This document shows, one piece after another, positions 1-12,000 of a stretch of 64,000 nt of DNA. Position 1 is the first letter of the stretch. Each line of letters begins with the position of its first letter. The DNA lies in contig CM042085.1 in the NCBI GenBank assembly GCA_023512835.1, positions 45,432,189 to 45,496,188 on the forward strand. The letters are read 5' to 3'. The notes under the pieces were generated by a model. The model was not told the DNA's origin. It ran no database searches and saw only the letters and a program-made list of their open reading frames with translations. This DNA comes from Taxillus chinensis (lineage: Eukaryota; Streptophyta; Magnoliopsida; Santalales; Loranthaceae). The position numbers and the translations under genes are program-made.

Positions 1-655
1 CTAAGGATGATCTACAATGCCTCCCAAGCCCCCTATTTATAGGATTTTGTGGGTCAAATTAGGGTTACAAAAGGTGTGCCCTAATTATAAATGTGGTCGC
101 AGCCAAAACGATGTCGTTTTGGTTAGTGACACTATTCGACGTTCCAGGCTCAATAAAATTCAAACTACACCAAATTTGACCCAAGTTCTTTAGAAGAAAA
201 TGATTAAAACAACAAAACACATCATTTGGAGCTCAAAACTGCCTGCATGCGAGAATGCACGTGAGAAAGTCCTTTTCGCGTGCAGCTCCAAATCAGCCCA
301 AATTTGCTCCAAAGCTTCAGTAGAACTTGTAGAAAGCATCCATGCATCAAACTCCTTGCACGCGAGAATTCACGTGAGAAAGTCCTTTTCATGTGCACCT
401 TTATTTGGCTCTTATTTTGCTTCCATCTTCTTCCTATAGCTTCCTCTTGAGTGTACGGAGTGATCTAGCCAAGGTGTGTGGGAAAAAGTTGCTCCAAAAC
501 ATGCCAAAACCACTCAAAAAGTACAACTATACACCAAACAAGGTCTTTCTAGGGGTTAGAGCAAATATAAGCAAAATACCATACAAATAGGCTCAAAACA
601 TACTCTAAAACACCCTAAATATGGCATAGGATAACGGCATAAATGCGCGTTATCA
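1..655 (-). repeat. Athila-A 3' LTR (partial, cut by window start)
   Basis: In minus orientation the LTR begins at 655 with TGATAACGCGC, directly after a purine-rich tract, and runs off the window at base 1. It matches, in reverse orientation, the sequence 45113-45750 along its whole visible length, including the ends, a TATA-like box and a near-palindromic ACGT element. Because a polypurine tract precedes it, this is the 3' LTR of a minus-strand element. The full LTR length cannot be seen. Assignment to Athila rests on the adjacent pol sequences further right and on the typical spacer between coding region and LTR. Confidence 0.85.
34..122 (-). promoter_or_regulatory. Athila LTR core promoter: TATA box and ACGT palindrome
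   Basis: On the minus strand a TATAAATA box lies at 34-41. About 60 bp upstream of it, at 103-122, is a near-perfect palindrome of the type CCAAAACGAYGTCGTTTTGG, which has an ACGT-like core of the kind bZIP factors bind. The inverted copy of the LTR keeps both elements at 45710-45717 and 45629-45648. The promoter role is inferred from position in the U3 region. Confidence 0.6.
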
Positions 656-667
656 AATTCCCCTACA
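656..667 (-). promoter_or_regulatory. Athila-A polypurine tract
   Basis: On the minus strand the sequence TGTAGGGGAATT lies immediately upstream of the LTR start TGATAAC. It has the composition and position of the polypurine tract that primes plus-strand DNA synthesis. It orients the element as minus and identifies the adjoining LTR as the 3' one. Confidence 0.7.
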
Positions 668-2001
668 CTTGAACCTTTGCTTGTCCTCAAGCAAGAAGAA
701 ACAACACACAGTCAAACTGGAAAGAAATAATAAAATAACAAACAAGAGAGGCAAGGTTTCTTAAGACATACAACACTATCATGATGAAGTAGACATTCCA
801 GTAGCTAAAATGAATCACAAATTAATCTAAACATGCCCTTACTATCAAGTCCAACAACCATGTAATATCATTACTAACAGTTCAGATAGAAGCAAACATG
901 CAATGATAAAATGAAACTTAGCTTCCCCTGAAAGTCCTCACCAAGGTTAGAGCAGCCTCACTCAAATACATCTTTCTTTTCTCTCCTCTCATGCTTTACT
1001 ATCAATGCCTAACAGCTAAGGAGGATGTGTACAATCTACTCTCACACTCGCTACTAGCTATTGATTAAGTTTTTGGCAAGTAAACATGAGAGGTCCCCAT
1101 TGTGCTCGTCAATGAAAACACACCCTCTATTCTACTTTTTGGAACTCACACTCTACTCTAATGACTGATAAAACACACCTTGAGCCAAAGAATTGAGCTC
1201 AACACTCTAAATAAACACAACTCAGCCATTATGGCTTTTATTCTGAAAAACTTTGTTTTTTTTGTCTTTTTTTTGTTTTTTTTCACACTTCTTTTAAATA
1301 ATAACCTTACAAGGTTGCATTTTATGCTCTCCATTGATGGATTATTTACTTTGCTATTTTCCTCACACAACCCTTTTATTACACATAAACACCAATAGGG
1401 TTATTTTTTGTTTTGTTTTAAACAAGAACGATACTCAACATTCAAACTGAAATACTTGAATCACTAACACCACACACCAAAAACACTGAGCCACTAACAG
1501 GTAATTGTTATGCCTAATTAACTCCAACCATTAAATAGCTAGTATTAAATATTAAGAGCAAATTGGTAACCCAATAACCCATAGAATACACTCAAAGGCA
1601 AGATAATGGTGCTCTCAAAAAGTATATGTCTATTCTACACTCAACTTCAGGGTTCACAAAGCTCATCCTAACATAACATGCTCAGCCTACTATTCAAATG
1701 TCAGCCCTAAAATCATGGTGATATCATACAAGAAGTAAAGACATGCTCAACTAACTTATAACACACCTTAACTACTGAAACATCTTTATCATAACAAGAT
1801 ACTAAGGTGGTCAACATAGTCAACCAGAATTACATACCCTTGTAGCCATGCACCTCACAAGCAAAACACACATTCACAGTAAAAACAGAAAAACAAAATG
1901 CAACCACACAAGCAACCGGTTCAAGGGAGACCCCCCCCCCCCCCGCCGCACTTAAACTATGCGATGTCCTCGGAGCATGGGAAAAGGAAAAAGGAAGACC
2001 A
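668..2001. other. Non-coding spacer of Athila-A
   Basis: This AT-rich stretch separates the ULP1-containing ORF from the 3' LTR. It has homopolymer T runs around 1255-1285 and a C run near 1931-1944. Short open frames here show no recognisable domain. A long untranslated spacer before the 3' LTR is a known trait of Athila elements. Confidence 0.6.
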
Positions 2002-3416
2002 TTACTGGTTGGTGGGTACGCTGTAGTAGAAGATAACATGGACCACCATTCTCCTAAGGCGCGCTACAAAGTCAGTAGATATTTCTCCTGTGAGCGCCCA
2101 AGTATCCTTATGCTGCAACAGAGCTATCAAATAATAGCACACAAAAATTCCACAACTGAATTGATCAGGCTGTTGGGGAAGCTCCATTTCATTGAAGTGC
2201 ACAAGAGGATATTTGGATTTTAACAGCCTTTCTTTTCTGAGTGCGGCTTTGATTTTTTTCAAGAAGCCATGGACGAGATCTTCTTCTTGCGTGTGGAAAA
2301 CCCATGGGCTTGGCTCGGGTCATAAAGGACTACATGGCCCATACTCAGGTCCAACGGCAAGAGTACCAAGTGTCAATCAAGGAGGATTGGTATAAGAACC
2401 TCATGGACCTGGTGCCAAGAGCGATGTCCTTCTGCTGCTTCAGTCATCCGCTGGCGGAAAATGTGTGCCTTTAAAGGCTGCTCATATATCTCGCATAACA
2501 TGATGGAGGTGTACTGAGTCATAGGATAGTCGTTGGGCTCAGCCTCCACCACGTGTCGCATCGTACGACAGAATAAGTCAATGTCATCGGCAGATAAGTA
2601 CTCATCAGCTAGGATATGCTGCAAATAGGATGATGTGAAGACTTCAGAATCACGCGTAAAGCGTGCTTGCAAGGTGTCTCCGTGAGTAAACTACTGAAAA
2701 GCAGCTGTGGCATCAACAATGGAGAGGGCCGGATTGAGATGAATGTAAATGGGCTCCCCGAGGTTGTCTTCCTGGGGAGCTTCTAATGAATTGCGAACCA
2801 CCATTGCAACGGATGGATTAACGGAACAAGGGCCTGTGAAGAGCTGGGCCCTGCTGGTGGTGTAAAATAAACGGGAGCTGCTGGAGGAGAAGGTGGAGCT
2901 ATGTAGGGCTCCGCCTCCTGTGGATACTCCGGTGTCTCTTCGCTATGTGTAGAGGGCTACTGTACCGGAGGTGACGGTGCGTCAAATGGCTCCTCCACAG
3001 GAGGTGTAGGAGTTTTCTTCTTCTTCTTCCCCCAGGGCCTTCCAGATCTTGCCGAGCAGACCCTTGACTTCCTTCTGCTCCTTAAGGATGAGAGTTTGAT
3101 TTTTCTTCAGCAGCCCAATCTCCTGAGCGGTTTTCGCCTGTGCCTCTTGTAGTTGAGCAGTTTGCCTCCGTAAATCTTCATAAGAAGCAGTAGGATTTGG
3201 CTCCGGGGCTTCCCATGGTTGGGCCGATGGACGAGAGGTTGCTTGTTAGTCATGAGCGATGTACTCGAGCAACTCCTCCAGCTGAAGTCTTGTGATGTGG
3301 CCATTAGTGAAGGCCCAGTTAAGAACGTTAGCTTCACCGATAACTTGGCCACTGATGCCTTGGAAGAAGTTGTAGACTTCCTCCTTATGAACGTTGAACT
3401 GCATGTACATGGTAGT
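2002..3416 (-). pseudogene. Athila-A third ORF: coiled coil, Pro-rich linker, ULP1/C48-like cysteine protease (broken)
   Basis: Read on the minus strand from the Ogre boundary at 3416, this frame gives an N-terminal alpha-helical segment, a Q/K-rich coiled coil with a basic GKKKKK patch (about 3040-3180), a Pro-rich linker (about 2820-3030) and a ULP1-like protease domain (about 2002-2670). The catalytic set is visible: His (codon 2370-2372, in HLVLLPLDL), Asp (codon 2319-2321, in LYDPSQ), and the Gln/Cys motif PQQPDQFSCGIFV (Cys codon 2152-2154). Breaks include a stop just before the catalytic His, where this family normally has Trp, further stops in the linker, and a frameshift near a T run at about 2250-2280. 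It lies between pol and the 3' LTR, where Athila elements carry an env-like ORF. ULP1-like proteases normally process or remove SUMO; the role here is unknown. A Mutator-type origin of the domain is possible. Confidence 0.75.
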
Positions 3417-6400
3417 TGTTGGACCCCATTTTGTCCGAGTTGGACATACTAACCCCATTTGATATAACTTTTTGCCCATGCCATATACCTTGTTGAACAT
3501 GTCCACAATGATCCCATACTTCCAAGGAATGGTTTACCCCAATTTGCACGAGATGGATACAATTGACACGGACGGGAGAGTCCAAAATTAATGGCTTCTG
3601 CTACAAGTCTTTGAAGCACCCCAAGACCAACACCAGGTGATGGAGGATGAAAATTGGAGACCAACGCACTTGACCGAGCTCAAATCGGACTTAAAATGAA
3701 GAAGTTATGGCCAAAACAACTTTCGTTGCAAAAAGTCAAACTTGCCAAAAGACGGTCAATGCCCCTGGTCAAACTGCCCGCAAAAGTGATCATGTGAAAC
3801 CCTCCAAAGTGTCTATGTGGGCGAATACGGGTCTTCCCAAACAATCCCTAAAAGGTCGTCCATTTTTGCATTGTGGGTAAGGGTAAAAAGATAATTAAAA
3901 AAAAACCTTCGAGGTTGACCGTTGACCTGCCGACACTCCGACCTTCGACTCGCCACCTCGACCCATTGACCTTCGAAGCCCCGAAGCATTGAAGCCCCGA
4001 AGCCTCGAAGCCTCGAAGCATCGAAGCCTCGAAGCATTGAAGCCTCGAAGCCTCGAAGAGTCGAAGCTTCGAAGCCCCGCTGCCGACACTCCGACCTACG
4101 ACTCGCCCCTTCAGACTTTCGAACCCTGTGAAGATGCAACGCCTCGAGACTTACGAACACCAGGACTTGCGACGCCTTAACCTGCGAACCTCCGACCTTC
4201 GACCCTTGACCCTCGAAGCCCCACTGCCGACACTCCGACCTTCGACTCGCCCTTCGGCCCTTTAACCCCCTAACTATCGAAGCCTCGAAACCCTGCTGCC
4301 GACACTCTGACCTTCGACTCGCCCTTCGGCCCTTCAACCCCCTAACTCTCGAAGCCTCGAAGCCCCGCTACACTCCGACCTTCGACCCTTCGACCCGTTG
4401 ACCATTGACCTTCGACCTGCTGACACTTCGACCTACCGAAATTTCGTCCCACCGAAGCTTCGACCCTGCCGACACTTCGACCCTCTGACCCCTTTGACCT
4501 TCGCTGGTTGGCGTTTCTCGCTGGCTCCGCGCGCTGTTTTTTTCTTTCTTTCTTTTTCTCACTGGCTTCACGAGACCCGTCTTCTGCGCTGGCCATTTGA
4601 CAAGGAATCATTTCTCAACAACCTGTCAGTCACATGCGCTGCTAAAATACAAATTCAAAAGGAAATCACGAGCTCCCCTGTCTTCCACATAAGCTGTCCA
4701 CCCGACAAAGCATCAAATCTACCAATTAAAATAAGGGAATCAATAATACAACATTAAATGCTGCAATTAATGACAGTCCAGCCAAAATTTCTCTGCCAGC
4801 CTTTAAAATGCAGTGAACTCTCCCTGCGCAGCAGGAGGGCCATCATCGTGAGGAAAAAGAGGATTCAAAAAAGGGAGCCATCATCGTTAAAAAAAAATCT
4901 GCAAAACCTTCCCCCCAGCTTCGTTCCAGCAGAAAAAAGAGAAAGAAAGCCCTGTTCGTGAAAAAAAAAAGGAGACACACGAGACCCCTCATCGTTGGAA
5001 AGCTGCTACCAGTGTTACGTCCAAGCTTCTTCCCTGCAAAAAAAAAAAAGAGAGAGAAAAAAAAAAAAAAAAGACTGAAAAGGGAAAGCGATCACGCTTG
5101 AGATTCCCACACACAAAAAAAAAAAAAAGAGATTTCCACCCCAGCTTCCTCCCTGCAAAAAAAAAAAAAAAGAGACTCCTCAACATGAAAAAAAAAACGC
5201 CCAGAGTTCAAAAGAAGAAGAGAGAGATTCAAAACCCAGAAAAAAGAGAGAGATAACGCGAAAGAAAAATGTCTCCCTGACTGCCATCCTCTCTCAGATT
5301 CATCCTAAAAAAAAATGCCCGAGTTTCTTCCCTGCAAAAACGTCCAGAGAAAGAGAGGGGGAAGGAGAGTTCAGTCCCAGAAAACGCCCAGGTTGCTGCC
5401 GATTTCGCCCAGCCACCTCTTTTCAAAAAAAACACCAAGAAAGGAGTCACGCCTTCCCGCCAACGTTGCAGCAATCGGAGCCCCAAATCCAAGATAAAGT
5501 CGGGTTAATTTTTCATTTCGATTACCTTACGCTATTCTCTTGTTTTTTTTTTTGTAATTGTTCTGTTGTGTTGTTTCTTTTCATTATCTTGCTTTTTATT
5601 CATTTTCTTTTGGTTTATTGATTGTACTTGTCATTTCACACAAAGTTGTAATATGTAATAGCAAGGAAACTCAAAAAAAAGGCAAAAAAAGAGAGGCATA
5701 AAAAAGAGATGAATAAAAAAACAAAAAAAGGGGGAAAAAGAAAAAAAGAGTGCTTTTGATTTTCTTTTGTGGATGTCACACTCACACACTCCACATCTAT
5801 TTTGATATATGTATTCCTATGTATTTTCAATTGTTGAAACGTGTAGATTTAGGTTCAAAGCTTTAAAAAAAAAACACAAAAAAAAAAATAACAAAATGTA
5901 TTCCACAAAATGTTTTTTCCAATACGTTTTCTATAAAATATTTTTCTATAAAAATTTTTCAAAATATGTTCAAAATGTCTCCTTGAAAAAAACAAAAAAA
6001 AAAAAGAGAAAAAACGTTTGTGCAATAAAAATGTTTCAAAATGCTTTCCAAAACAAAAAACATGAGACCCGTACGTTTTCCAAATCCATTTAAAACAAAA
6101 AAAACATGTTTTACCTTCCAAAAACAAAAAAAAGAAAAAGAAAAAGAAAGCAAAACCAAAACAAAACGTTTTTTACAAAACATAAGAAACAAAAAAATGT
6201 ATGTTTTCTGACCCAAAAAACCAAAAAAAAAAAAGGAAAATAAGAAACCATTTTTAGGACTTCAATTTCCAAAAGTAAAACCAAAAAACCAAAACCAACC
6301 CATAGGCTCTCACTCTTCACTTCAAACAAAAACCCAAAACTTTTATGATTCCCTTTAGAAATTTAGGATAAATCCATTTTAACCATAACTTTAACAAATA

Positions 6401-6704
6401 ACTTAGCCAAATAAAAATCATAGAGTTTTAGAAAATTTAACCCAGTCATAGCAGTACAAATAAAAGAAAAACCTCCTCCTCCTAAATTAGATACCGAAAG
6501 GGCACTGTAGGGGTGCTAATCCTTCCCTACACGTAACCAACTCCCGAACCCTTCTCTGATGACGCAGACCACACACTTTAACCTAGTCAAAGTAGAGGGT
6601 ATCCAACTGTACCCCAAAAACAGTTGGTGGCGACTCTCAATTTCTCACCATTGGTTTTGTTTGAGCCCACCCCAAATGGGCCCGGACGAAAACTAGTGAT
6701 GACA
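3417..6704 (+). repeat. Ogre 5' LTR
   Basis: The LTR is about 3.3 kb, with canonical TG...CA ends. It contains a CG-rich block of short TTCGA/GAAGCC-type repeats (about 3900-4500), then a long A-rich and poly-A block (about 4840-6340). The copy at 18508-21770 is collinear with small indels, mostly in the homopolymer runs and the TTCGA block. Open frames inside it come from low-complexity repeats and are not genes. Confidence 0.9.
3900..4500. repeat. GAAGCC/TTCGA micro-repeat block in the Ogre LTR
   Basis: Short degenerate units such as TCGAAGCC, CCGAAGC and ACCTTCGAC recur in tandem and in both orientations. The block is expanded or contracted in the 3' LTR copy (about 18990-19590). The sequence is CpG-rich in an otherwise AT-rich LTR. 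Confidence 0.75.
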
Positions 6705-6706
6705 GC

Positions 6707-6724
6707 TGGCGACTCCGCTGGGGA
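6707..6724 (+). promoter_or_regulatory. Ogre primer-binding site (tRNA-Arg type)
   Basis: The sequence TGGCGACTCCGCTGGGGA begins two bases after the 5' LTR end. It starts with the TGG expected opposite a tRNA CCA end. From family knowledge Ogre elements use tRNA-Arg. I could not align it to a tRNA here. Confidence 0.75.
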
Positions 6725-7364
6725 TTTAAGAATGAACACTTTAGAGAGTTAGGTCTAGAACTAGGATTAGGAAGATATCTTTAATTATACTGTCGTATAT
6801 ATATTTAACTATCATGCTAAGTTGTTTTTTTAGATATAATTGTGATTTACTTATTTTTATACAGTTGTCGTTTAAACTGTGATTTATTTATACGCTCTAA
6901 TTACCTTGATAGTTGTGATTTACTGCTTTCCATACTTGTTGCATTCATGCATAACCCTATACCCGGGTTTATTACAATTTAGGTTAGCGAGGTTCAGTAC
7001 GGTCCCCAACGCGTTGATCATTATCTGCAATGGGGCCTCGGACTCCTCACTCAAGCTTGAGGTTCTTTTAAGGCACGTCCTTTTAAGATCCCCCTCCGTT
7101 AAATCCCATGGTGTACGGAGCCCTCTATTGAGGAAGTTTGGGAACCAACGAATAAGATAGGTGTAGCAATAGAAGCCTATCAGGGGCATTGACCCACACT
7201 TTGTTTGCTCATTCCATGCTAACCCTTGTTTTGCAGGATAGTCCTTAAGTCATTCCCTGCATATATTAGCTTTTTACTATTTCTTTATCCTATCTAACTG
7301 CCTTGATGTATATTAACCTGTCATCCTAACCTGTCAGCATGCATAACACAACATTCATATAGGC
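6725..7364. other. Ogre 5' leader
   Basis: This is untranslated sequence between the primer-binding site and ORF1. It is AT-rich, with no convincing coding frame. Short frames at 6879-7189 on both strands lack recognisable domains. Confidence 0.6.
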
Positions 7365-8570
7365 ATGACAACTTTCAGTCATCTCCTAAAAGGCCCTCAG
7401 GACAAGGAGGCTGTCGCAGTGGTGGCCCAAGCATCTGGAGACATTCAACTTCGCCTTGGAGACTTTCCGCCAGGGGGAAACCCACAAGGCGAACATGTTA
7501 TCATAGAAGATCGGTTGGACTACACTAAGGAGGTGCAGACAATATGGAGGCAGTGGTCAGACGAAAGGAAAAGCATATACATACAACAGTTTGGGGATTT
7601 GCTCCATGTGACCGAGCTACTGGCCGATACAGATATGCTTGGGGCAGCCATATATTTCTGGGGGCCTCGACGGCGGAGCTTTGACTTCAACGGCATAGAT
7701 CTGGTTCCCACAATAGAAGAATACAGAAGATTATTGGACATCCCCATGGAAAACAAAATGAAGATCTATCTACCTGAGCCTAGAAGGTCATGTCGAAGGG
7801 CCTTTGCTGAGATTATGGGAAAGCCAGTATGGGACTCACCGGCGGTCACAACCTACGGTGGGCGAGAATATCTTCCATGGGCAACGATCAAAGAAATAAT
7901 ACAGACTGCAACAGAAGCAGAGGCACACAAACTGCTTACACTAGCTATATATGGGCTAGTCATTTTCCCATGGATACCGACCCACATCGATGGGGCAATT
8001 GTAGATTTGGTCCAGCAGGTGCTCAAAGGATGTGACCCTACTCCTGCTATCTTGGCTAAAACCATCCTATCTCTTACTTACCTGAGTAAAGGCTCAGGAC
8101 AGTTCATGGGGTGCCTACCTCTCTTGTGTACCTGGTTGCAAGGTCATTTCCCCTGTAGTGTTCATCGTTTCCCTGCCGTTTATCAAGTACCAGCCACAAC
8201 GCTACTAGATATTCTGCTCAGCAAGTGGAGCCTACCAAAAGACTTTGAAAACTGGAAAAAGAAATTGGAGAACCTCACAGAAGCTGACATTACCTGGACT
8301 GCTCCTTGGATGCCGGTGGTCTCCATGACATATAGCTGCGGGGACTACAATTGGGTTCCACTTTTAGGTCCCTGGGGAGGAACTGCATATGCACCACGGC
8401 AGGTGGGAAGACAAGTGGGGCGTCATCAGATTATTCCCGTGCTCTTTGGCATGGAAGAGTGTGACTTCACTTACAGCAGAACCATGCTCACAGAAGAAGG
8501 CAAGAAGATGTATCAAGCATGGTCCACACCACACAAGATCACACCCAACAACTCAAAACCTGGTGTTTAG
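7365..8570 (+). CDS. Ogre ORF1, extra protein upstream of gag (401 aa, C-terminus cut off by stops)
   Basis: This ORF has the position and character of the extra ORF1 of Ogre-type elements, whose function is unknown. A conserved-looking core lies around residues 85-125 (ADTDMLGAAIYFWG, then IDLVPTIEEYRRLLDIP), followed by Trp-rich segments. This resembles the plant DUF7745/plant-mobile-domain-like sequences found in such elements, though that link is recognition only. After the stop at 8568-8570 the same frame continues to about 8763 with coiled-coil sequence (ILQENQTLR, IQRLEASLEGAL) broken by several further stops. The original protein was therefore longer and ended in a coiled coil. The ATG at 7365 is the first in the open frame. 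Confidence 0.7.
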   Translation: MTTFSHLLKGPQDKEAVAVVAQASGDIQLRLGDFPPGGNPQGEHVIIEDRLDYTKEVQTIWRQWSDERKSIYIQQFGDLLHVTELLADTDMLGAAIYFWGPRRRSFDFNGIDLVPTIEEYRRLLDIPMENKMKIYLPEPRRSCRRAFAEIMGKPVWDSPAVTTYGGREYLPWATIKEIIQTATEAEAHKLLTLAIYGLVIFPWIPTHIDGAIVDLVQQVLKGCDPTPAILAKTILSLTYLSKGSGQFMGCLPLLCTWLQGHFPCSVHRFPAVYQVPATTLLDILLSKWSLPKDFENWKKKLENLTEADITWTAPWMPVVSMTYSCGDYNWVPLLGPWGGTAYAPRQVGRQVGRHQIIPVLFGMEECDFTYSRTMLTEEGKKMYQAWSTPHKITPNNSKPGV

Positions 8571-8763
8571 CCCGCATACATATCTTGGAGGGCACAACAC
8601 AAGCCGCAGCTAACTTCAGACATGAAGGCTATCCTCCAGGAGAATCAGACTTTAAGGTAGCAGATCCAGAGGCTAGAAGCATCTTTAGAAGGAGCTCTTT
8701 AAAGGCTGCAGCTGATGGAAAAATAGATCGAGACGATAATGAAGTAGAGGGAGGAAGCAGGTG

Positions 8764-9084
8764 AATGACCACCCCAGAGAAAGAGGCGTCGTGGTCCTTA
8801 GGAGATGACTGGAAGAATGCCTTAAGATCATGTAGTGATAGCTTTCATTTTACATGGCATTTCAGCATTGTATGTTTGTATTGAGTGTTTGTATTGTGTG
8901 TTTTGTTTGCAATAAAGTTGTTTGTTTCTTTAACCCTCCGTATAGACATTCATGCATACATGCATATCAAATGAAAAATCAAATAAAAATTCCCTTGTAC
9001 CCAGGTGGGTAGTAGCCTTCCTCCAGGATTGCGCACTCTTATAATCTCAGATCCCGGCGCAATCAAATACCTCAACCGCAGCCA
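8764..9084. other. ORF1-gag intergenic spacer of Ogre
   Basis: Non-coding spacer between the ORF1 remnant and the gag start. I see no domain or repeat in it. Confidence 0.5.
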
Positions 9085-12000
9085 ATGGCAGAAGAAACAG
9101 AGAACAGACTCATGGGGTTGGAACAGTCACAACAAACCCTACAGGGGCAAATGTCTGCAATAATGGAAATGCTCACAAAATTGACTGAAGAAAGAGGACG
9201 ACTTCTGACAGGGGGAACTACCAATCACCATCAAGAGCAGGGATAGGAGGCCGTTCAGTCACCCAACCTGGCTCCAAGCCAGGCGCCCACATACCATCCT
9301 GCTATGGCACAACCTCCAACCCCAAATCAAACTCATTTCACTATGCCTGCACCGGGAAATGTAATGGAAGCGGTGGGTTCCCCAGCTCCTCAGGAAAATG
9401 TTGAGTCTTTCGCTCTACGCCGACTCAAGGAAAGATTGAAAGCCGTAGAAGGCACTGACAGCTATGGCATGACCAGCCCACAAGACTTATACTTAGTCCC
9501 TGGAGTGGTGCTGCCCCCAAAATTCAAAATGCCAGAGTTTGAAAAGTTCAACGGGACCCGATGTCCGAAGACACATTTGGCCATGTACTGTTAAAAGATG
9601 GCTGCTTATGCTGGTGAAGACAAGCTCCTCATGCATTGTTTCCAGGAGAGCCTAACCGGGGCATCCCTTCGTTGGTACTTTCAACTGAATGGAAACCGCA
9701 TTAAGACATGGAAGGATTTGGCTACCTCTTTCCTGGGACAATACAAACATGTCACCGAACTGGCGCTGGATCGACTAACCCTGCAGTCCATGGAAAAGGG
9801 ATCCAAGGAGAACTTCAAAGATTATGCACGAAGATGGAGAGAGGCCGCTGTCGAGGTCCAACCTCCTCTTACCGAAAGAGAACTCACCACTCTTTTTATC
9901 AACACACTAAAAGGCGTATACTACGAGAAGTTGATAGGTAACGTCTCCAACAGCTTTGCAGACTTGGTTGCATCCGGTGAACGTGTAGAAAGTGGAATTA
10001 AAGGAGGAAAGCTAAAGGGTGATGCAGCTGAGGCATCAAAACGGTTTCAACCACCAGCAAAAAAGAAGGAAAATGAAACCAACCTGGTATACCCAGCGCA
10101 CCAGTCAATTCAACCAACATTCTACCAAGCACCAGGGTGTTACAGAGGGTCACCGGTAGCTGCTTATGCTGCACCTGCACCACCTCCCCAATTCATGTCA
10201 TACTTGCCACATGGAGGGGTTCCATTTCCATATCCAATGACACCTAATCCGTTTCAACCAAGAGCGCCTTACGCAGAGCAACCAAGGCCAGCAACTCAGG
10301 AAGGACCAGGAGCCTCATTCCAAGGATAGGGGCAATCGAGGGCTCAGACCCAGCAAGCAGGAGCGAATCAGGCTTCTCATCGACCACGACAGGAGTTTGA
10401 TCCAATTCCAATGACTTTTGCGGAATTATACCCCAAACTCTTAGAGGCAAGGATGGTAACCCCTATACCCTTGGGAGAAATAAAGACTCCTCCCCCGGCC
10501 TGGTACAAGCCGGATGCCAGTTGTGAATATCACGCAGGTGGAGCTGGACATGATATCGAGAATTGTATAACATTCAAAAGGAAGGTTCAGGCATTGAAGG
10601 ATGCAAAGTGGCTGGATTTTTCCGCGCTGACTGGGACACCAAATGTGAACATTAATCCGCTTCCAGAACATTCCCATGATGTGACCAGTATCGCAATAGA
10701 GGGACGGCTAGAGAAGGTTTCACAAATACAAATGGAGAAAAGCTACTTGTTTAACCTGCTGCAGGAATATGGATATATACGTGCTCCCGATGCATTGAAG
10801 ACAGAGAAGGGGACAGAGTTGGAGAAACAATGCCTTTATCACAAGATGTCACGGGGGCATGACATCGAACACTTTAGCGAGTTTCCTAGCATGGTACAAA
10901 GGCTCATGGACCAAAGGATGATCGAATTCTCAAGAGGAGGAACGGATAACCAAAGCCACATGATCCAAGGAGATGATCCACACAAATCGCCATGGGTGCC
11001 AACACCCCTTGTCTTAAATTTTAAGGTTCCGGAGATCCCGCTACTGCCACATGGAATCAAGCCTCTCACTATCCATGCCTCAAATCCCGTGCCAGACAAG
11101 GGGGAGAGAACCGAAATCCCACAACTACCGCATGGAATTGTACCTCTCACCATAGGTGTTCCTGCTCCTTTCCCCTATAAAACCGATAAAGCAGTCCCAT
11201 GGAATTACAATTGTGAAGTAGTCCAGGGAGCCACCGCAGCGGAAAAGAAGACCAGGAGCGGTCGGGCTTATGCCCCTGATATGATTGACAAAGCAAGGAA
11301 AGAAAAGGTTGTCGAACAAGACATTGAGCCAACACTAGAGGCAACAAGGAAAGGAACACCAATCACTGAAGAAGAGACCACAGAATTTCTGAAACTCATG
11401 AAGCAAAGTGAGTATAATATTGTGGATCAACTAAGTCGACAACCGGATCGCATCTCCTTGCTCTCATTAATGATGGATTCCCAACCTCACCGGGAAGCAC
11501 TGCTGAAAGTTCTAAGCCAAGCATACGTTCCACTGACCGTCTCAGTGGCAAATGTTGATGGAATCGTCAGTAACCTCATCATGAACAACGTCATTAGCTT
11601 TGGAGATGACGAGCTACCCCAAGAAGGAAAAGGGCACATAAAAGCTCTGTACATCACGGTCAAATGCAAGGAGCACACCATAGCCCGTGTACTCATTGAC
11701 AACGGCTCGGCCTTGAACATTATGCCCTTGCATATACTGCAGCAACTTCCAATTGACGCGTCCTATATGCGTCCCTGTACGATGAAGGTACGCGCATTCG
11801 ATGGAGGAAAGCGTGACGTGGTGGGAACTCTGGATATTCCACTCATGATTGGGCTAACTACTTTTACGGTGGAATTTCAGGTGATGGACATCACGCCATA
11901 TTACAGCTGTTTGTTGGAAAAACCCTATATCCACATGGCAGAGGCAGTGCGGTCAAGCCTCCACCAAAAGATGAAATTTGTGATAGGGGACCAGCTCATT

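Noticed and set aside
3813..4611. Open frames up to 174 codons in the Ogre LTR
   Set aside because: They come from the GAAGCC/TTCGA micro-repeats; the peptide is a low-complexity echo of the DNA and is not kept in the other LTR.
4840..6340. Lysine- or phenylalanine-rich open frames on both strands
   Set aside because: These are artefacts of poly-A and A-rich DNA in the LTR; both LTRs show the same composition with indels that shift the frames.
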